From contig NZ_JBMERR010000013.1 of NCBI RefSeq assembly GCF_048820915.1, positions 76,624-140,623 of the forward strand: a stretch of DNA of 64,000 nucleotides, in the 5' to 3' direction. This document shows, piece by piece, positions 17,900 to 25,651 of the stretch (its first letter is position 1; every line of letters begins with the position of its first letter). Made by a program: the position numbers and the translations under genes. The DNA comes from Cribrihabitans_A pelagius (GTDB taxonomy: Bacteria; Pseudomonadota; Alphaproteobacteria; Rhodobacterales; Rhodobacteraceae). The notes beneath the pieces were generated by a model. The model ran no database searches. It saw only the letters and a program-made list of their open reading frames with translations, and was not told the origin of the DNA.

Positions 17900-19072
17900 T
17901 CAGGCCGGGGTGGCGGACTCGTTAGCGCCAACGACCGAGTAATATTCCTGCGCCGTCGGAATGATGCTGGCCTCCGTGCCCTCTTCGGGGCTGACCGGGT
18001 TGCCCGCGGCATCGCGCCAGCGGTCCTCGCTGGTGGAATAGTCGTTGTGGAACGCGATGCTGACCGCGGACTGGTCCCCGGGCAGTGTTGCGATGGTGAT
18101 ACCATCCATGGCGACCAGGGTGCTGTCCTGACTGGCGTCATAGGCAACGCTCAGCCCGGCAATCGCATCCTCAAAGCGGAAATCCGCAAGCATGCTGTGC
18201 CCGGAGACAACTGGGAATGTGACCAGCAGCTTGTCCTCTGACGGGTCGAAATCGCTGATCCCGGCCGCGGCGGTGCCTGCGTCATACACATTGGCGAAGG
18301 CGTGGAAACTGTCGGCGCCCTCGCCGCCGCCGGCACTTGTGCCCGGCCCGATCCACAGGTGATCGTCGCCGGCGCCGCCATCGAGCACGTCCCCGTCGCC
18401 GCCCACCCTCGTCAAGTCGCCAGGGTAGTGGTTGTAGCTCTCCTCATAGAAGACGGTGCCACTGCCGCTGAAGAGTGTGTCGTTCCCCGCGCCGCCCGCA
18501 AGCGTGTCGGCGCCGCTCTCGCCAAAGATAACGTCATCGCCGGTTGTGCCGTTCAAATCGTCGGCCCCGGAGGTGCCTCGGATCGCGTCGAGAGTGAAGG
18601 GCGCGCTGCGGCCGGGGTCATCAAAGGTCACTGTACGGTAGACCCCGCCGTTGCCGTCCAGAAAGTCCACTTCGATGGCTTCGCCCTCGGCGAGCGAGAC
18701 GCCGGGCAGGGTCAGGACCGTATTCTGGTTCACCGTGTCGATGAAACGCAGGCCGTCTTCCGTCTGGATCATCTCGACGCCGTCGCTGTCCGGGGTCAAA
18801 GCGAGCTGATCGGAGCCCAGTTCAAAGTCCTCGATCACCGTTTCCCGGCTGTCGGCGTCGTCGAGCACAAATTGATCTGCACCAGCGCCGCCCTGACCGG
18901 AGTTGCCCGCCCCCAGATGCAGCACGTCATCGCCGTCTCCGCCTTCCAGAACATCCCGGTCGCCGGCATTCCCCATGAGCGTGTCGCTGCCGCTGCCCCC
19001 GCTCAAGATATCCTCCGTTCCGCTGTTGCCGGTAAGGTTCAGCGGCGGCGATGGCTCCTCGGTTTCGGGCAA
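17900..19072 (-). CDS. RTX-type calcium-binding repeat protein (start uncertain)
   Basis: The protein contains two blocks of glycine/aspartate nonapeptide repeats (GGxGxDxxx). One is near the N-terminus (SGGSGSDTLMGNAG, LEGGDGDDVLHLG, GQGGAGADQFVL) and one in the middle (GTTGDDVIFGESGADTLAGGAGNDTL). These fold into calcium-loaded beta-rolls in secreted proteins. The only start codon in this frame is a TTG at 19072. The frame stays open upstream and reads a hydrophobic segment (FGTFLLLTLAGPFAALS, 19162-19112) that looks like an export signal but has no ATG, GTG or TTG in front. The true start is either a rare codon or has been lost through a frameshift. It is divergent from a second RTX gene. 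Confidence 0.75.
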   Translation of the reverse strand: MPETEEPSPPLNLTGNSGTEDILSGGSGSDTLMGNAGDRDVLEGGDGDDVLHLGAGNSGQGGAGADQFVLDDADSRETVIEDFELGSDQLALTPDSDGVEMIQTEDGLRFIDTVNQNTVLTLPGVSLAEGEAIEVDFLDGNGGVYRTVTFDDPGRSAPFTLDAIRGTSGADDLNGTTGDDVIFGESGADTLAGGAGNDTLFSGSGTVFYEESYNHYPGDLTRVGGDGDVLDGGAGDDHLWIGPGTSAGGGEGADSFHAFANVYDAGTAAAGISDFDPSEDKLLVTFPVVSGHSMLADFRFEDAIAGLSVAYDASQDSTLVAMDGITIATLPGDQSAVSIAFHNDYSTSEDRWRDAAGNPVSPEEGTEASIIPTAQEYYSVVGANESATPA

Positions 19073-19416
19073 TTCGCTGTCGCCGCCATCTTCCGGGCTG
19101 GAGCTGTCATGGCTGAGCGCGGCAAAAGGGCCGGCAAGGGTGAGAAGCAGAAAAGTTCCAAATGAATGCCTCGGTGAAATCGTCTGGTGAACCGCACGCT
19201 GAGCGGTAGTAAGTCTGTAACAATTAACTTGAAGATTCAGGATTCCTGCTGGCAGGACAAGGGCTCCCGCAAGAGCGGCGCGTTTGGGAGCGCCGGGCCC
19301 CCGGAGTGCTGTTTTAGAGCGCGTTAACCGATGTTCCGCTTTTGTTTTGCCAAGCTGCGTGTGCTGTGCAACGCTGGGGTGTTTATTGGTGTCTTCTTTG
19401 GCGACGGAGAAGGAAA
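19073..19416. other. divergent RTX intergenic region
   Basis: About 100 bases next to the minus-strand gene encode a plausible but unstarted signal segment for it. The rest, AT-richer around 19200-19245, should carry promoters for both RTX genes. I see no clear operator. Confidence 0.45.
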
Positions 19417-20409
19417 ATGTTCTGGTTGGTGAGTATGCTAGGGCTGGCCGCCCTTAGCAGTATCGTGCTTGTCGGTGACGAGGCGGCTGAAGAAGACAGC
19501 TACGAGGATCTGAACGGGCCGGACCCTGTGACCGGCCTGGAGGAGCTGCTCGCCGAAGACGGCGATGCGGACACAGAAGTTGTGCCTGCCGGGCAGGGAG
19601 GTGCCGGGCCGGACATCCTGGTTGGCAGCCGCCGCGCCGATGTGATGGGCGGCGGCGGCGGCGCGGATGAGATCAACGGTTATGAGGGCGCCGACTGGCT
19701 GGGCGGCGATGCCGGGGACGACACGCTTTATGGTGCTGCGGGCGATGACACGCTGGCAGGCGGGGCGGGTGCGGATCTTCTGCACGGCGGTGACGGGGTT
19801 GACCTGTTGCTGGGCGGCGAAGATGGCGACGCGCTTTACGGCCATTTCGGCGATGACCAGCTCTCCGGCGGCGCCGGGGCGGACCTGCTGCACGGCGGCC
19901 AGGGCGCCGACGTGCTGGAAGGCGGCACCGGCGCGGATTCCCTGCACGGCAACGATGGCAATGACATCTTGCGCGGCGGCGCCGGGGAGGATGCGCTCTT
20001 TGGCGGCACCGGCGACGATCTGGTTTCGGGCGCCGATGACGCGGGCGAGCGGGATTACGTGAACGGCGGCGATGGGGCAGACACGCTTTTGGCAGGCGCG
20101 CGCGATGTGCTGACCGGCGGCGCCGGCGCCGATCTCTTCGTGGGCGGCAGCTGGACCGGCAGCGAAGAGGCGGTGCAGCTCGTTGATTACGATGCCGCGG
20201 AGGATCAGCTGGTGCTGGTCTGGGACGGTGCGGAAGACAGCGATCCGGAGGTCGAGGTGCAGGACGACCCGGAGGCCCCGGACAACAGGCTGATCGTGGT
20301 CAACGGCGCGGTGGCTTTGCGGATCTCGGGCGAGCCGTCATTGTCCGCGGCGGATGTCGTGGTGATGGACAGCGAGTCCGCCGCGCAATCGGGGCTGCTG
20401 CCGGCCTGA
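19417..20409 (+). CDS. RTX-type calcium-binding repeat protein
   Basis: This 330-residue protein starts with a hydrophobic stretch (MFWLVSMLGLAALSSIVLVG) that probably acts as a membrane anchor or signal, then an acidic linker. From about residue 65 to 250 there are roughly twelve GGxGxDxLxG repeats, the calcium-binding beta-roll. The C-terminal part (LVDYDAAEDQLVLVWDG) resembles the cap found after RTX repeats in Rhodobacteraceae proteins. No catalytic domain is visible, so it is probably structural, adhesive or part of a matrix. GAGAAGGA (19407-19414) decides for the ATG at 19417 over the frame start at 19342. It is divergent from the RTX gene at 17900-19072. Confidence 0.85.
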   Translation: MFWLVSMLGLAALSSIVLVGDEAAEEDSYEDLNGPDPVTGLEELLAEDGDADTEVVPAGQGGAGPDILVGSRRADVMGGGGGADEINGYEGADWLGGDAGDDTLYGAAGDDTLAGGAGADLLHGGDGVDLLLGGEDGDALYGHFGDDQLSGGAGADLLHGGQGADVLEGGTGADSLHGNDGNDILRGGAGEDALFGGTGDDLVSGADDAGERDYVNGGDGADTLLAGARDVLTGGAGADLFVGGSWTGSEEAVQLVDYDAAEDQLVLVWDGAEDSDPEVEVQDDPEAPDNRLIVVNGAVALRISGEPSLSAADVVVMDSESAAQSGLLPA

Positions 20410-20924
20410 CGGCGGTGCGGGACAGGCCGGCGCCAGGCCCTCTTTCAGATCTGTATCAGGGCCGGGCACGGGCCGTGCGCTGGAGGCCTCGATGCCCGGG
20501 CAGGGTGCGGCCCGCGAGGGTCAGCGGCCGGGAGGGTCCCGATGCGCAGTCAGGGGGTGCCGCTTCGGTGCTGGCAGCGGCAGCCGGCGGGCATCCCAAG
20601 GGGCTGTGTCAGAGCGGCCTCGGGCTGGAAGAGGCTGCGCAGGGCAAGTCTTGCGGGCCGGACTTGGCGGGCTGTGCCTGTGCGACAAGACGGCGGCATG
20701 ATGGCGGCGGTCCCTCGGCCCGACGCCTGTGACGGCAGGCCCCAGGGCGGCGGGCTGGCGGCACCGGCCCTGCGCGCGGGCCCAGGGTGCAGGAAGTCTT
20801 TGCCTTTCACGCGGAATCATCTTATACGCCCGCATCTGCCGTCTATGCGGCAGGTTTCTCCAAGGGCCAGTGCTGGACGACATCCCGGCCTGTGCCATCC
20901 ACTTCAGCATCGAAGGAGACCCCG
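20410..20924. other. long gap upstream of rpsO
   Basis: No credible coding region is seen. The stop of the RTX gene lies inside a hairpin (CCGGCCTG 20401-20408 with CAGGCCGG 20423-20430) that lacks a T-run. A promoter and a leader of about 90 bases for rpsO occupy the right end. The middle is featureless GC-rich sequence. Confidence 0.5.
20800..20827 (+). promoter_or_regulatory. candidate sigma70-type promoter of rpsO
   Basis: TTGCCT (20800-20805) and TTATAC (20822-20827) are separated by 16 bases, in an otherwise GC-rich stretch about 100 bases before the rpsO start. This gives a leader long enough for S15 autoregulation, which is known in other bacteria. Confidence 0.55.
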
Positions 20925-21194
20925 ATGTCGATCACCGTTGAAGAAAAAGCCCGCCTGATCAAGGAATTCGCGACCAAGGACGGCGACACCGGCTCGCCGG
21001 AAGTCCAGGTTGCCATCCTGACCTCGCGCATCACCACCCTGACCGAGCACTTCAAGACCCACAAGAAGGACAACCACGGCCGCCGTGGCCTTCTGAAGAT
21101 GGTCGCTCAGCGCCGCAAGCTGCTGGACTACACCAAAGGCAAGGATGAGGCCCGCTACCAGGACCTGATCAAGCGCCTCGGCATCCGCCGCTAA
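20925..21194 (+). CDS. rpsO: 30S ribosomal protein S15
   Basis: S15 binds helices 20-22 of 16S rRNA early in 30S assembly. The 89 residues contain the family signature region TGSPEVQVAILTSRI and HKKDNHGRRGLLKMVAQRRKLL. AAGGAG at 20913-20918 sets the ATG at 20925. pnp, its usual downstream partner, is not next to it. Confidence 0.98.
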   Translation: MSITVEEKARLIKEFATKDGDTGSPEVQVAILTSRITTLTEHFKTHKKDNHGRRGLLKMVAQRRKLLDYTKGKDEARYQDLIKRLGIRR

Positions 21195-21220
21195 GCGGCG
21201 CCGTCACAGGTTTCTGGAAG

Positions 21221-21248
21221 CGCCCGTTCCATCTGGAGCGGGCGTTTT
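21221..21248 (+). terminator. Rho-independent terminator after rpsO
   Basis: Arms CGCCCGTTCC (21221-21230) and GGAGCGGGCG (21235-21244), with one G-T wobble, are followed by TTTT. Confidence 0.85.
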
Positions 21249-21279
21249 CCTTTGTGCCCATTCTGGTGGAGCGGCACCT

Positions 21280-21319
21280 GCCCGGGGCGGGCGGCCAAGG
21301 CTTTTGCAAAAGCCTTGGC
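21280..21319. repeat. paired hairpin: short GC stem plus 26-bp perfect palindrome
   Basis: GCCCG/CGGGC (21280-21292) is followed after one G by a 26-base perfect palindrome (21294-21319, half GCCAAGGCTTTTG). It lies between the convergent rpsO and flavodoxin-like genes, just beyond the rpsO terminator. Confidence 0.5.
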
Positions 21320-21370
21320 GCGATGCCGCGGCGGCGCATGGAGGCTGAAGCCGGGACAGATTGCGGCGGC

Positions 21371-21856
21371 TCAGAACACCCCCATCGCCAGTCCCGCGCC
21401 CATCGCCTGGCCCAGCTCGCGGCACGTCTCCAGCTCTGTCTCGGGGATGGTCTTTGGTGCGAGGATCGCTTCGGGTGTCTGTGCATGGGTGCAGATGATC
21501 AGCGGCGGCTGCACCTCCTTCAGGCGCCAGCCTTGCGCGATGCGCGCGGTCTGGCGGGCGGCATTGGCGCCGTCGGAGCCCGCGCAAACCATCTGCGCAT
21601 AGGCGCGTCCCTCGATCCGGCCCAGCACCGGGTAGTAGCTGCGGTCGTAGAAATCCTTCATCACCCCGGCAATGGCGGCAAGGTTTTCCGGCGCGCAGAA
21701 GATGTAACCGCTGGCGCGCAGGAGATCCTCCGGGCCTGCATCGGCGGCGGTTTTCAGAGTGACCGCGATCTCGGCCCGGGCCGCCCCGGCGGCGGCTTCG
21801 GCCATCTGACGGCTGCCGCCGGTGAGGGAATGATAGACAATCAGAAGCTCCGCCAT
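21371..21856 (-). CDS. flavodoxin-like / FMN-dependent reductase family protein
   Basis: This 161-residue protein opens with LLIVYHSLTGGSRQMAEA, the phosphate-binding loop of flavodoxin-fold FMN proteins. A second flavin-contact segment follows (FCAPENLAAIAGVMKDFYDR), then CAGSDGANAARQ. It is longer than a minimal flavodoxin and closer to the WrbA/NAD(P)H-quinone reductase style. It probably carries out cytoplasmic electron transfer or quinone/nitro reduction. The partner is unknown and the gene seems monocistronic. Confidence 0.78.
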   Translation of the reverse strand: MAELLIVYHSLTGGSRQMAEAAAGAARAEIAVTLKTAADAGPEDLLRASGYIFCAPENLAAIAGVMKDFYDRSYYPVLGRIEGRAYAQMVCAGSDGANAARQTARIAQGWRLKEVQPPLIICTHAQTPEAILAPKTIPETELETCRELGQAMGAGLAMGVF

Positions 21857-21941
21857 CTGCGCCGGCCTTTTTGCCTGTTTGCCGGCGCAGCATCACCGCG
21901 GTCAAAACCTGAGTAAAGGGCCGCGTCCCCGATCCGGTTAT

Positions 21942-21970
21942 AAAAAAGCCGCCCCCGGGGGAGCGGCTTT
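21942..21970 (-). terminator. Rho-independent terminator after the ALDH16 gene
   Basis: Read on the minus strand, AAAGCCGC (21970-21963) and GCGGCTTT (21952-21945) form a stem with inner CCCC/GGGG pairs, followed by T residues (21947-21942). Confidence 0.85.
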
Positions 21971-21989
21971 CCCTGGTGGTTGCAGCGGT

Positions 21990-24329
21990 TCATTCGCCGT
22001 AGGGCACCCAGATGTTCTTTACTTCCGTGGCCTCTTGCAGGAAGCGCTTGCTGTGGTCCTGCATCCAATCCGGCGCGGTGCCATTGTTGACCCAGGTCCG
22101 CTTCAGGTTGCCGGCCGAGGCTTTCTCGATCCCGGCCGACAGATCGGTGGAGGAGAAGCTCCAGACCGCATCCACGTTCAGATGCGAGGCCAGCGGGCCT
22201 GCCAGCTCGGCGTGGCTGCCGGTCAGGATGTTGACCACGCCCGCGGGCACGTCCGAAGTCTCCAGCACCTGATAGAAATCGGTCGCCGCCAGCGGGAAGG
22301 GCTCGGAGGCGGCCAGCACCACCCGGTTGCCCATCGCAATTGCGGGCGCCATCACCGAGACGAGGCCGAGGAGCGGCGCCTCGTCCGGGCAGAGCGCGCC
22401 GATCACGCCGACCGGCTCCTTCATCGCGAGTGCGACGGCGCGGATCGGCACGCCGTGCGCCTGGCCGTCGTATTTATCGGCCCAGGCGGCCGCGGTGAAC
22501 AGGCGCTGGATCGCGGCCTCGACCTCCTTGGCGCCGGTCTTCTTGCCGGTCATCGCATCGGCGCGCGCGGCAAACTCATCGGCGCGGGCGGAGAGGTTCT
22601 CGCCAATGTAGTAGAGGATCTGCGCGCGCAGGTGGCCTGTCGTTTTGGACCAGGCTTTGGCGCCCGCCGCGGCCTCGACCGCGTTGCGCACATCCTTGCG
22701 GTTGGCGATCCCCACATGGCCGAGCAGCGCGCCGCCCTTGCCCATGACGGCCTGGCTGTAGCCGCCATCGGGACGCGCCTGCTTTCCGCCGATGTACATC
22801 TTGGCGGTGCGGTCGAGCGGATCAACCGGCGCGGCGGTCTCGCCGACAGCGGGCTCGATGCGCGCCAGCGCTTTGGCTTTGGCCTTTGGGCGGGTGTAGG
22901 CCGCAAGCCCTTCCCAGCCGCCTTCGCGCCCGAAGCCGCTTTCGCGCACACCGCCAAAGCCTGCGGCCGCGTCGAACATGTTGGTGCCGTTGATCCAGAC
23001 CACGCCGGCCGCCAGCTTGGGCGCGATGTCGAGGGCGAGGTTCACGTTCTCGCTCCAGAGTGTCGCCGCCAGCCCGTAGCGGGTGTTGTTGGCCAGCTCC
23101 ACCGCTTCGCCCGGGGTACGGAAGGTGGTGGAGACCAGGACTGGGCCGAAGATCTCCTCCTGCATCAGCGGGTCGGAGGGTGCGAGGCCCTCGATCAGGG
23201 TCGGCGGGTAGAAGCAGCCGCCCTCGGGCATCTCCACCTTGGCCTGGTGCATCGTGCCTGCGCGGTTGGACGCGACGAGGCTCTGGATGGTGTCGAGCTG
23301 GACGGGATCGACGATGGCGCCAATGTCGATGCATTTGTCCAGCGGGTTGCCGATACGCAAGGTGTCCATGCGGGTGCGCAGCTTGGCGTGGAAGCGTTCG
23401 GCGACGCTTTCCTGCACCAGCAAGCGCGAGCCGGCGCAGCAGACTTGGCCCTGGTTGAACCAGATCGCATCGACCAGCCCTTCAACCGCGCTGTCGAGGT
23501 CGGCGTCGTCGAAGACGATGTAAGGCGATTTGCCGCCCAGCTCCAGCGTCAGCGCCTTGCCGGAGCCTGCGGTGGCCTCGCGGATGCGGCGGCCGACGGC
23601 GGTGGAGCCGGTGAAGGCGATCTTGTCCACTTCGGCGGCCACGATCATCTCGCCCACGGCGCCGTCGCCGGTGACGATGTTGACGACACCCTTCGGGAGC
23701 CCCGCCTGGCGGCAGATATCGGCAAACAGGAGCGCTGTGAGCGAGGTGTATTCCGCCGGTTTCAGCACCACGGTGTTGCCCATCGCCAGCGCGGGCGCGA
23801 TCTTCCACGCCAGCATCAGGAGCGGGAAGTTCCACGGGATGATCTGGCCGCAGACGCCAAGCGCTTCGGCGTCCGGCAGCTCGCTTTCCATCAGCTGGGC
23901 CGTGCCCGCGTGGTAGTAGAAATGCCGCTGGGCGAGGGGCACGTCGATGTCGCGGCTTTCACGGATCGGCTTGCCGTTGTCCAGCGTCTCCAGCACCGCA
24001 AACAGGCGGGCGTGTTTCTGCAGCAGCCGGGCAATCGCGTAGAGGTAGGGGGCCCGGCCCGGACCGCCAAGCGCTTCCCACTTGACTTGTGCCTTGCGCG
24101 CGGCCTCCACCGCGCTGTCGACGTCGGACTGGCTCGCCTGGGTCAGCGTGGCCAGCACCTCACCATTGGCCGGGTTGCGGCTTTCGAAGCCGTCGCCGGG
24201 AGCGGTGAAGGCGCCGTTGATGAAATGGCCGAACCGGCTGCCCTGATCGACCAGCCAGGCCAGCGCCTCGGCGGCGCTTTCGGGTGCGGGTCCGTAGTCC
24301 ATAGTTTCAAAAATCTCTCTGACGGTCAT
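21990..24329 (-). CDS. two-domain aldehyde dehydrogenase, ALDH16 family
   Basis: This 779-residue protein is a fusion of a complete aldehyde dehydrogenase (residues about 35-500) and a second, shortened one (about 510-779). The first domain has LELGGKSPYIVFDDAD and NQGQVCCAGSR, with the catalytic cysteine at Cys297. The second has the coenzyme-domain features (GVIGALCPDEAPLL, FSSTDLSAGIEKA) but ends without a catalytic cysteine motif. This is the known ALDH16 layout, in which the second domain is pseudoenzymatic and builds the dimer. AGAGG before the ATG at 24329 sets the start. It lies 85 bases behind deoC, whose aldol reaction releases acetaldehyde, so it may oxidise that product; this is an inference. 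Confidence 0.9.
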   Translation of the reverse strand: MTVREIFETMDYGPAPESAAEALAWLVDQGSRFGHFINGAFTAPGDGFESRNPANGEVLATLTQASQSDVDSAVEAARKAQVKWEALGGPGRAPYLYAIARLLQKHARLFAVLETLDNGKPIRESRDIDVPLAQRHFYYHAGTAQLMESELPDAEALGVCGQIIPWNFPLLMLAWKIAPALAMGNTVVLKPAEYTSLTALLFADICRQAGLPKGVVNIVTGDGAVGEMIVAAEVDKIAFTGSTAVGRRIREATAGSGKALTLELGGKSPYIVFDDADLDSAVEGLVDAIWFNQGQVCCAGSRLLVQESVAERFHAKLRTRMDTLRIGNPLDKCIDIGAIVDPVQLDTIQSLVASNRAGTMHQAKVEMPEGGCFYPPTLIEGLAPSDPLMQEEIFGPVLVSTTFRTPGEAVELANNTRYGLAATLWSENVNLALDIAPKLAAGVVWINGTNMFDAAAGFGGVRESGFGREGGWEGLAAYTRPKAKAKALARIEPAVGETAAPVDPLDRTAKMYIGGKQARPDGGYSQAVMGKGGALLGHVGIANRKDVRNAVEAAAGAKAWSKTTGHLRAQILYYIGENLSARADEFAARADAMTGKKTGAKEVEAAIQRLFTAAAWADKYDGQAHGVPIRAVALAMKEPVGVIGALCPDEAPLLGLVSVMAPAIAMGNRVVLAASEPFPLAATDFYQVLETSDVPAGVVNILTGSHAELAGPLASHLNVDAVWSFSSTDLSAGIEKASAGNLKRTWVNNGTAPDWMQDHSKRFLQEATEVKNIWVPYGE

Positions 24330-24351
24330 AGTAGAACCTCTCGTTCTGTCG

Positions 24352-24396
24352 CCGTTTTCCACCGGAAAACGGGCCGGAATCCGCGCCGGATTCCGG
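24352..24396. repeat. twin perfect hairpins in the deoC-ALDH16 gap
   Basis: CCGTTTTCC / GGAAAACGG (24352-24360 and 24364-24372) is followed after a single G by CCGGAATCC / GGATTCCGG (24374-24382 and 24388-24396). No T-run follows, so it is more likely an mRNA stability or processing element within the operon than a full terminator. Confidence 0.6.
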
Positions 24397-24414
24397 GGCG
24401 GCGGCGACCCGGCG

Positions 24415-25404
24415 TTATGCCATCGCGTGGCGGTGGGCGGCGGAGTAGGCGCCGGTGGCGTGATGCTCGAGCTGGCGTTCGATATCGCCGAGCAGAGACG
24501 AGGCGCCAAAGCGGAACAGGTCGGGCTGCAGCCAGCGGTCGCCGAGCTCGTCCTTGATCAGGCTGAGGTAGACAAGCGCATCCTTGGCCTTGGAAATGCC
24601 GCCTGCGGGCTTGTAGCCGACCCGGAAGCCGGTGCGCTCGTGATAGTCGCGGATGGCGCGGATCATTACCAGCGACACCGGCAGCGTCGCGTTCACGCTT
24701 TCCTTGCCGGTGGAAGTCTTGATGAAATCGGCGCCCGCCATCATGCACACGAACGAGGCGCGCGCGACATTGCGCAAGCTGCCCAGCTCGCCGGTGGCGA
24801 GGATCGCTTTCACATGGGCACTGCCGCAGGCCTCGCGGAAGGCCTTCATCTCGTCATAAAGCGCCTGCCAGTTGCCCGCGAGCACATGGCGGCGGGAGAT
24901 CACGATATCGATCTCCTCCGCGCCCGCCTTCACGCTTTCGCCGATCTCGGCCACCCGCAGATGGAAGGGAGAAAGCCCGGCCGGAAATCCGGTGGAGACC
25001 GCGGCAACCGGAATGCCGGTGCCTTTCAGCGCCGCCACTGCGGTTTCGATCATGTCGTGGTAGACGCAGACCGCGCCGGTTGTGAGCCCCTCCATGCCCA
25101 GCTCCGCCAGGAGCTTGGCATTCACCGGCTGGCGCGCCTTGGCGCAGAGGCGGCGCACCCGGTCCTCGGTGTCGTCGCCCGCCAGCGTGGTGAGGTCGAT
25201 GAGGCTGATCGCCTTCAGGAGCCAGGCGGCCTGGTAGTCCTTCTTCACGCTGCGGCGGCCGGGCAGGGTGGCGCAGCGGCGTTCGATGGCGGAAGTATTG
25301 GCCTGCACGGCCGCGACCCAGTCCAGGTCCAGCTCCATGCCGGGGTTGCGCGGCTCGACCGGATGCGGCGGCAGCGCGCTTTGTTCAGCGATATGGCGTT
25401 CCAT
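24415..25404 (-). CDS. deoC: deoxyribose-phosphate aldolase
   Basis: DeoC cleaves 2-deoxyribose-5-phosphate to glyceraldehyde-3-phosphate and acetaldehyde in the cytoplasm. The Schiff-base lysine is Lys229 in GADFIKTSTGKESVN, and the proton-relay lysine lies in YKPAGGISKAKDAL. VKAILATGELG holds the other active-site lysine. At 329 residues it is longer than the E. coli enzyme and resembles the long form with an N-terminal extension. The in-frame start at 25542 has no homology; the ATG at 25404, preceded by AGGA, is preferred. Confidence 0.94.
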   Translation of the reverse strand: MERHIAEQSALPPHPVEPRNPGMELDLDWVAAVQANTSAIERRCATLPGRRSVKKDYQAAWLLKAISLIDLTTLAGDDTEDRVRRLCAKARQPVNAKLLAELGMEGLTTGAVCVYHDMIETAVAALKGTGIPVAAVSTGFPAGLSPFHLRVAEIGESVKAGAEEIDIVISRRHVLAGNWQALYDEMKAFREACGSAHVKAILATGELGSLRNVARASFVCMMAGADFIKTSTGKESVNATLPVSLVMIRAIRDYHERTGFRVGYKPAGGISKAKDALVYLSLIKDELGDRWLQPDLFRFGASSLLGDIERQLEHHATGAYSAAHRHAMA

Positions 25405-25651
25405 TGGGGGATCCTCAGCAGAGTTCTGCGCGAAAGTCGCACGGGTGCGGCATATTGGCAAGCGAGGCGGCCCGGTGGCGGCGGTATTTTTGACCGATTG
25501 GACAAATTTCCCCGAAGTCACCTGCGTTTGCATCGGGGCCACCTTTCGCGCCGGCCCGGCCAGGATTTATGCGGCGGCAACCTCAGCGCGATCCCGCGGC
25601 AGCGCAGCGTTCACGCTGGCAGAATCGGGGCGCTCTGCTAGATTCGGGGGC

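Noticed and set aside
19109..19111. ATG on the minus strand as start of the RTX gene at 17900-19072
   Set aside because: It is in a different reading frame from the RTX repeats.
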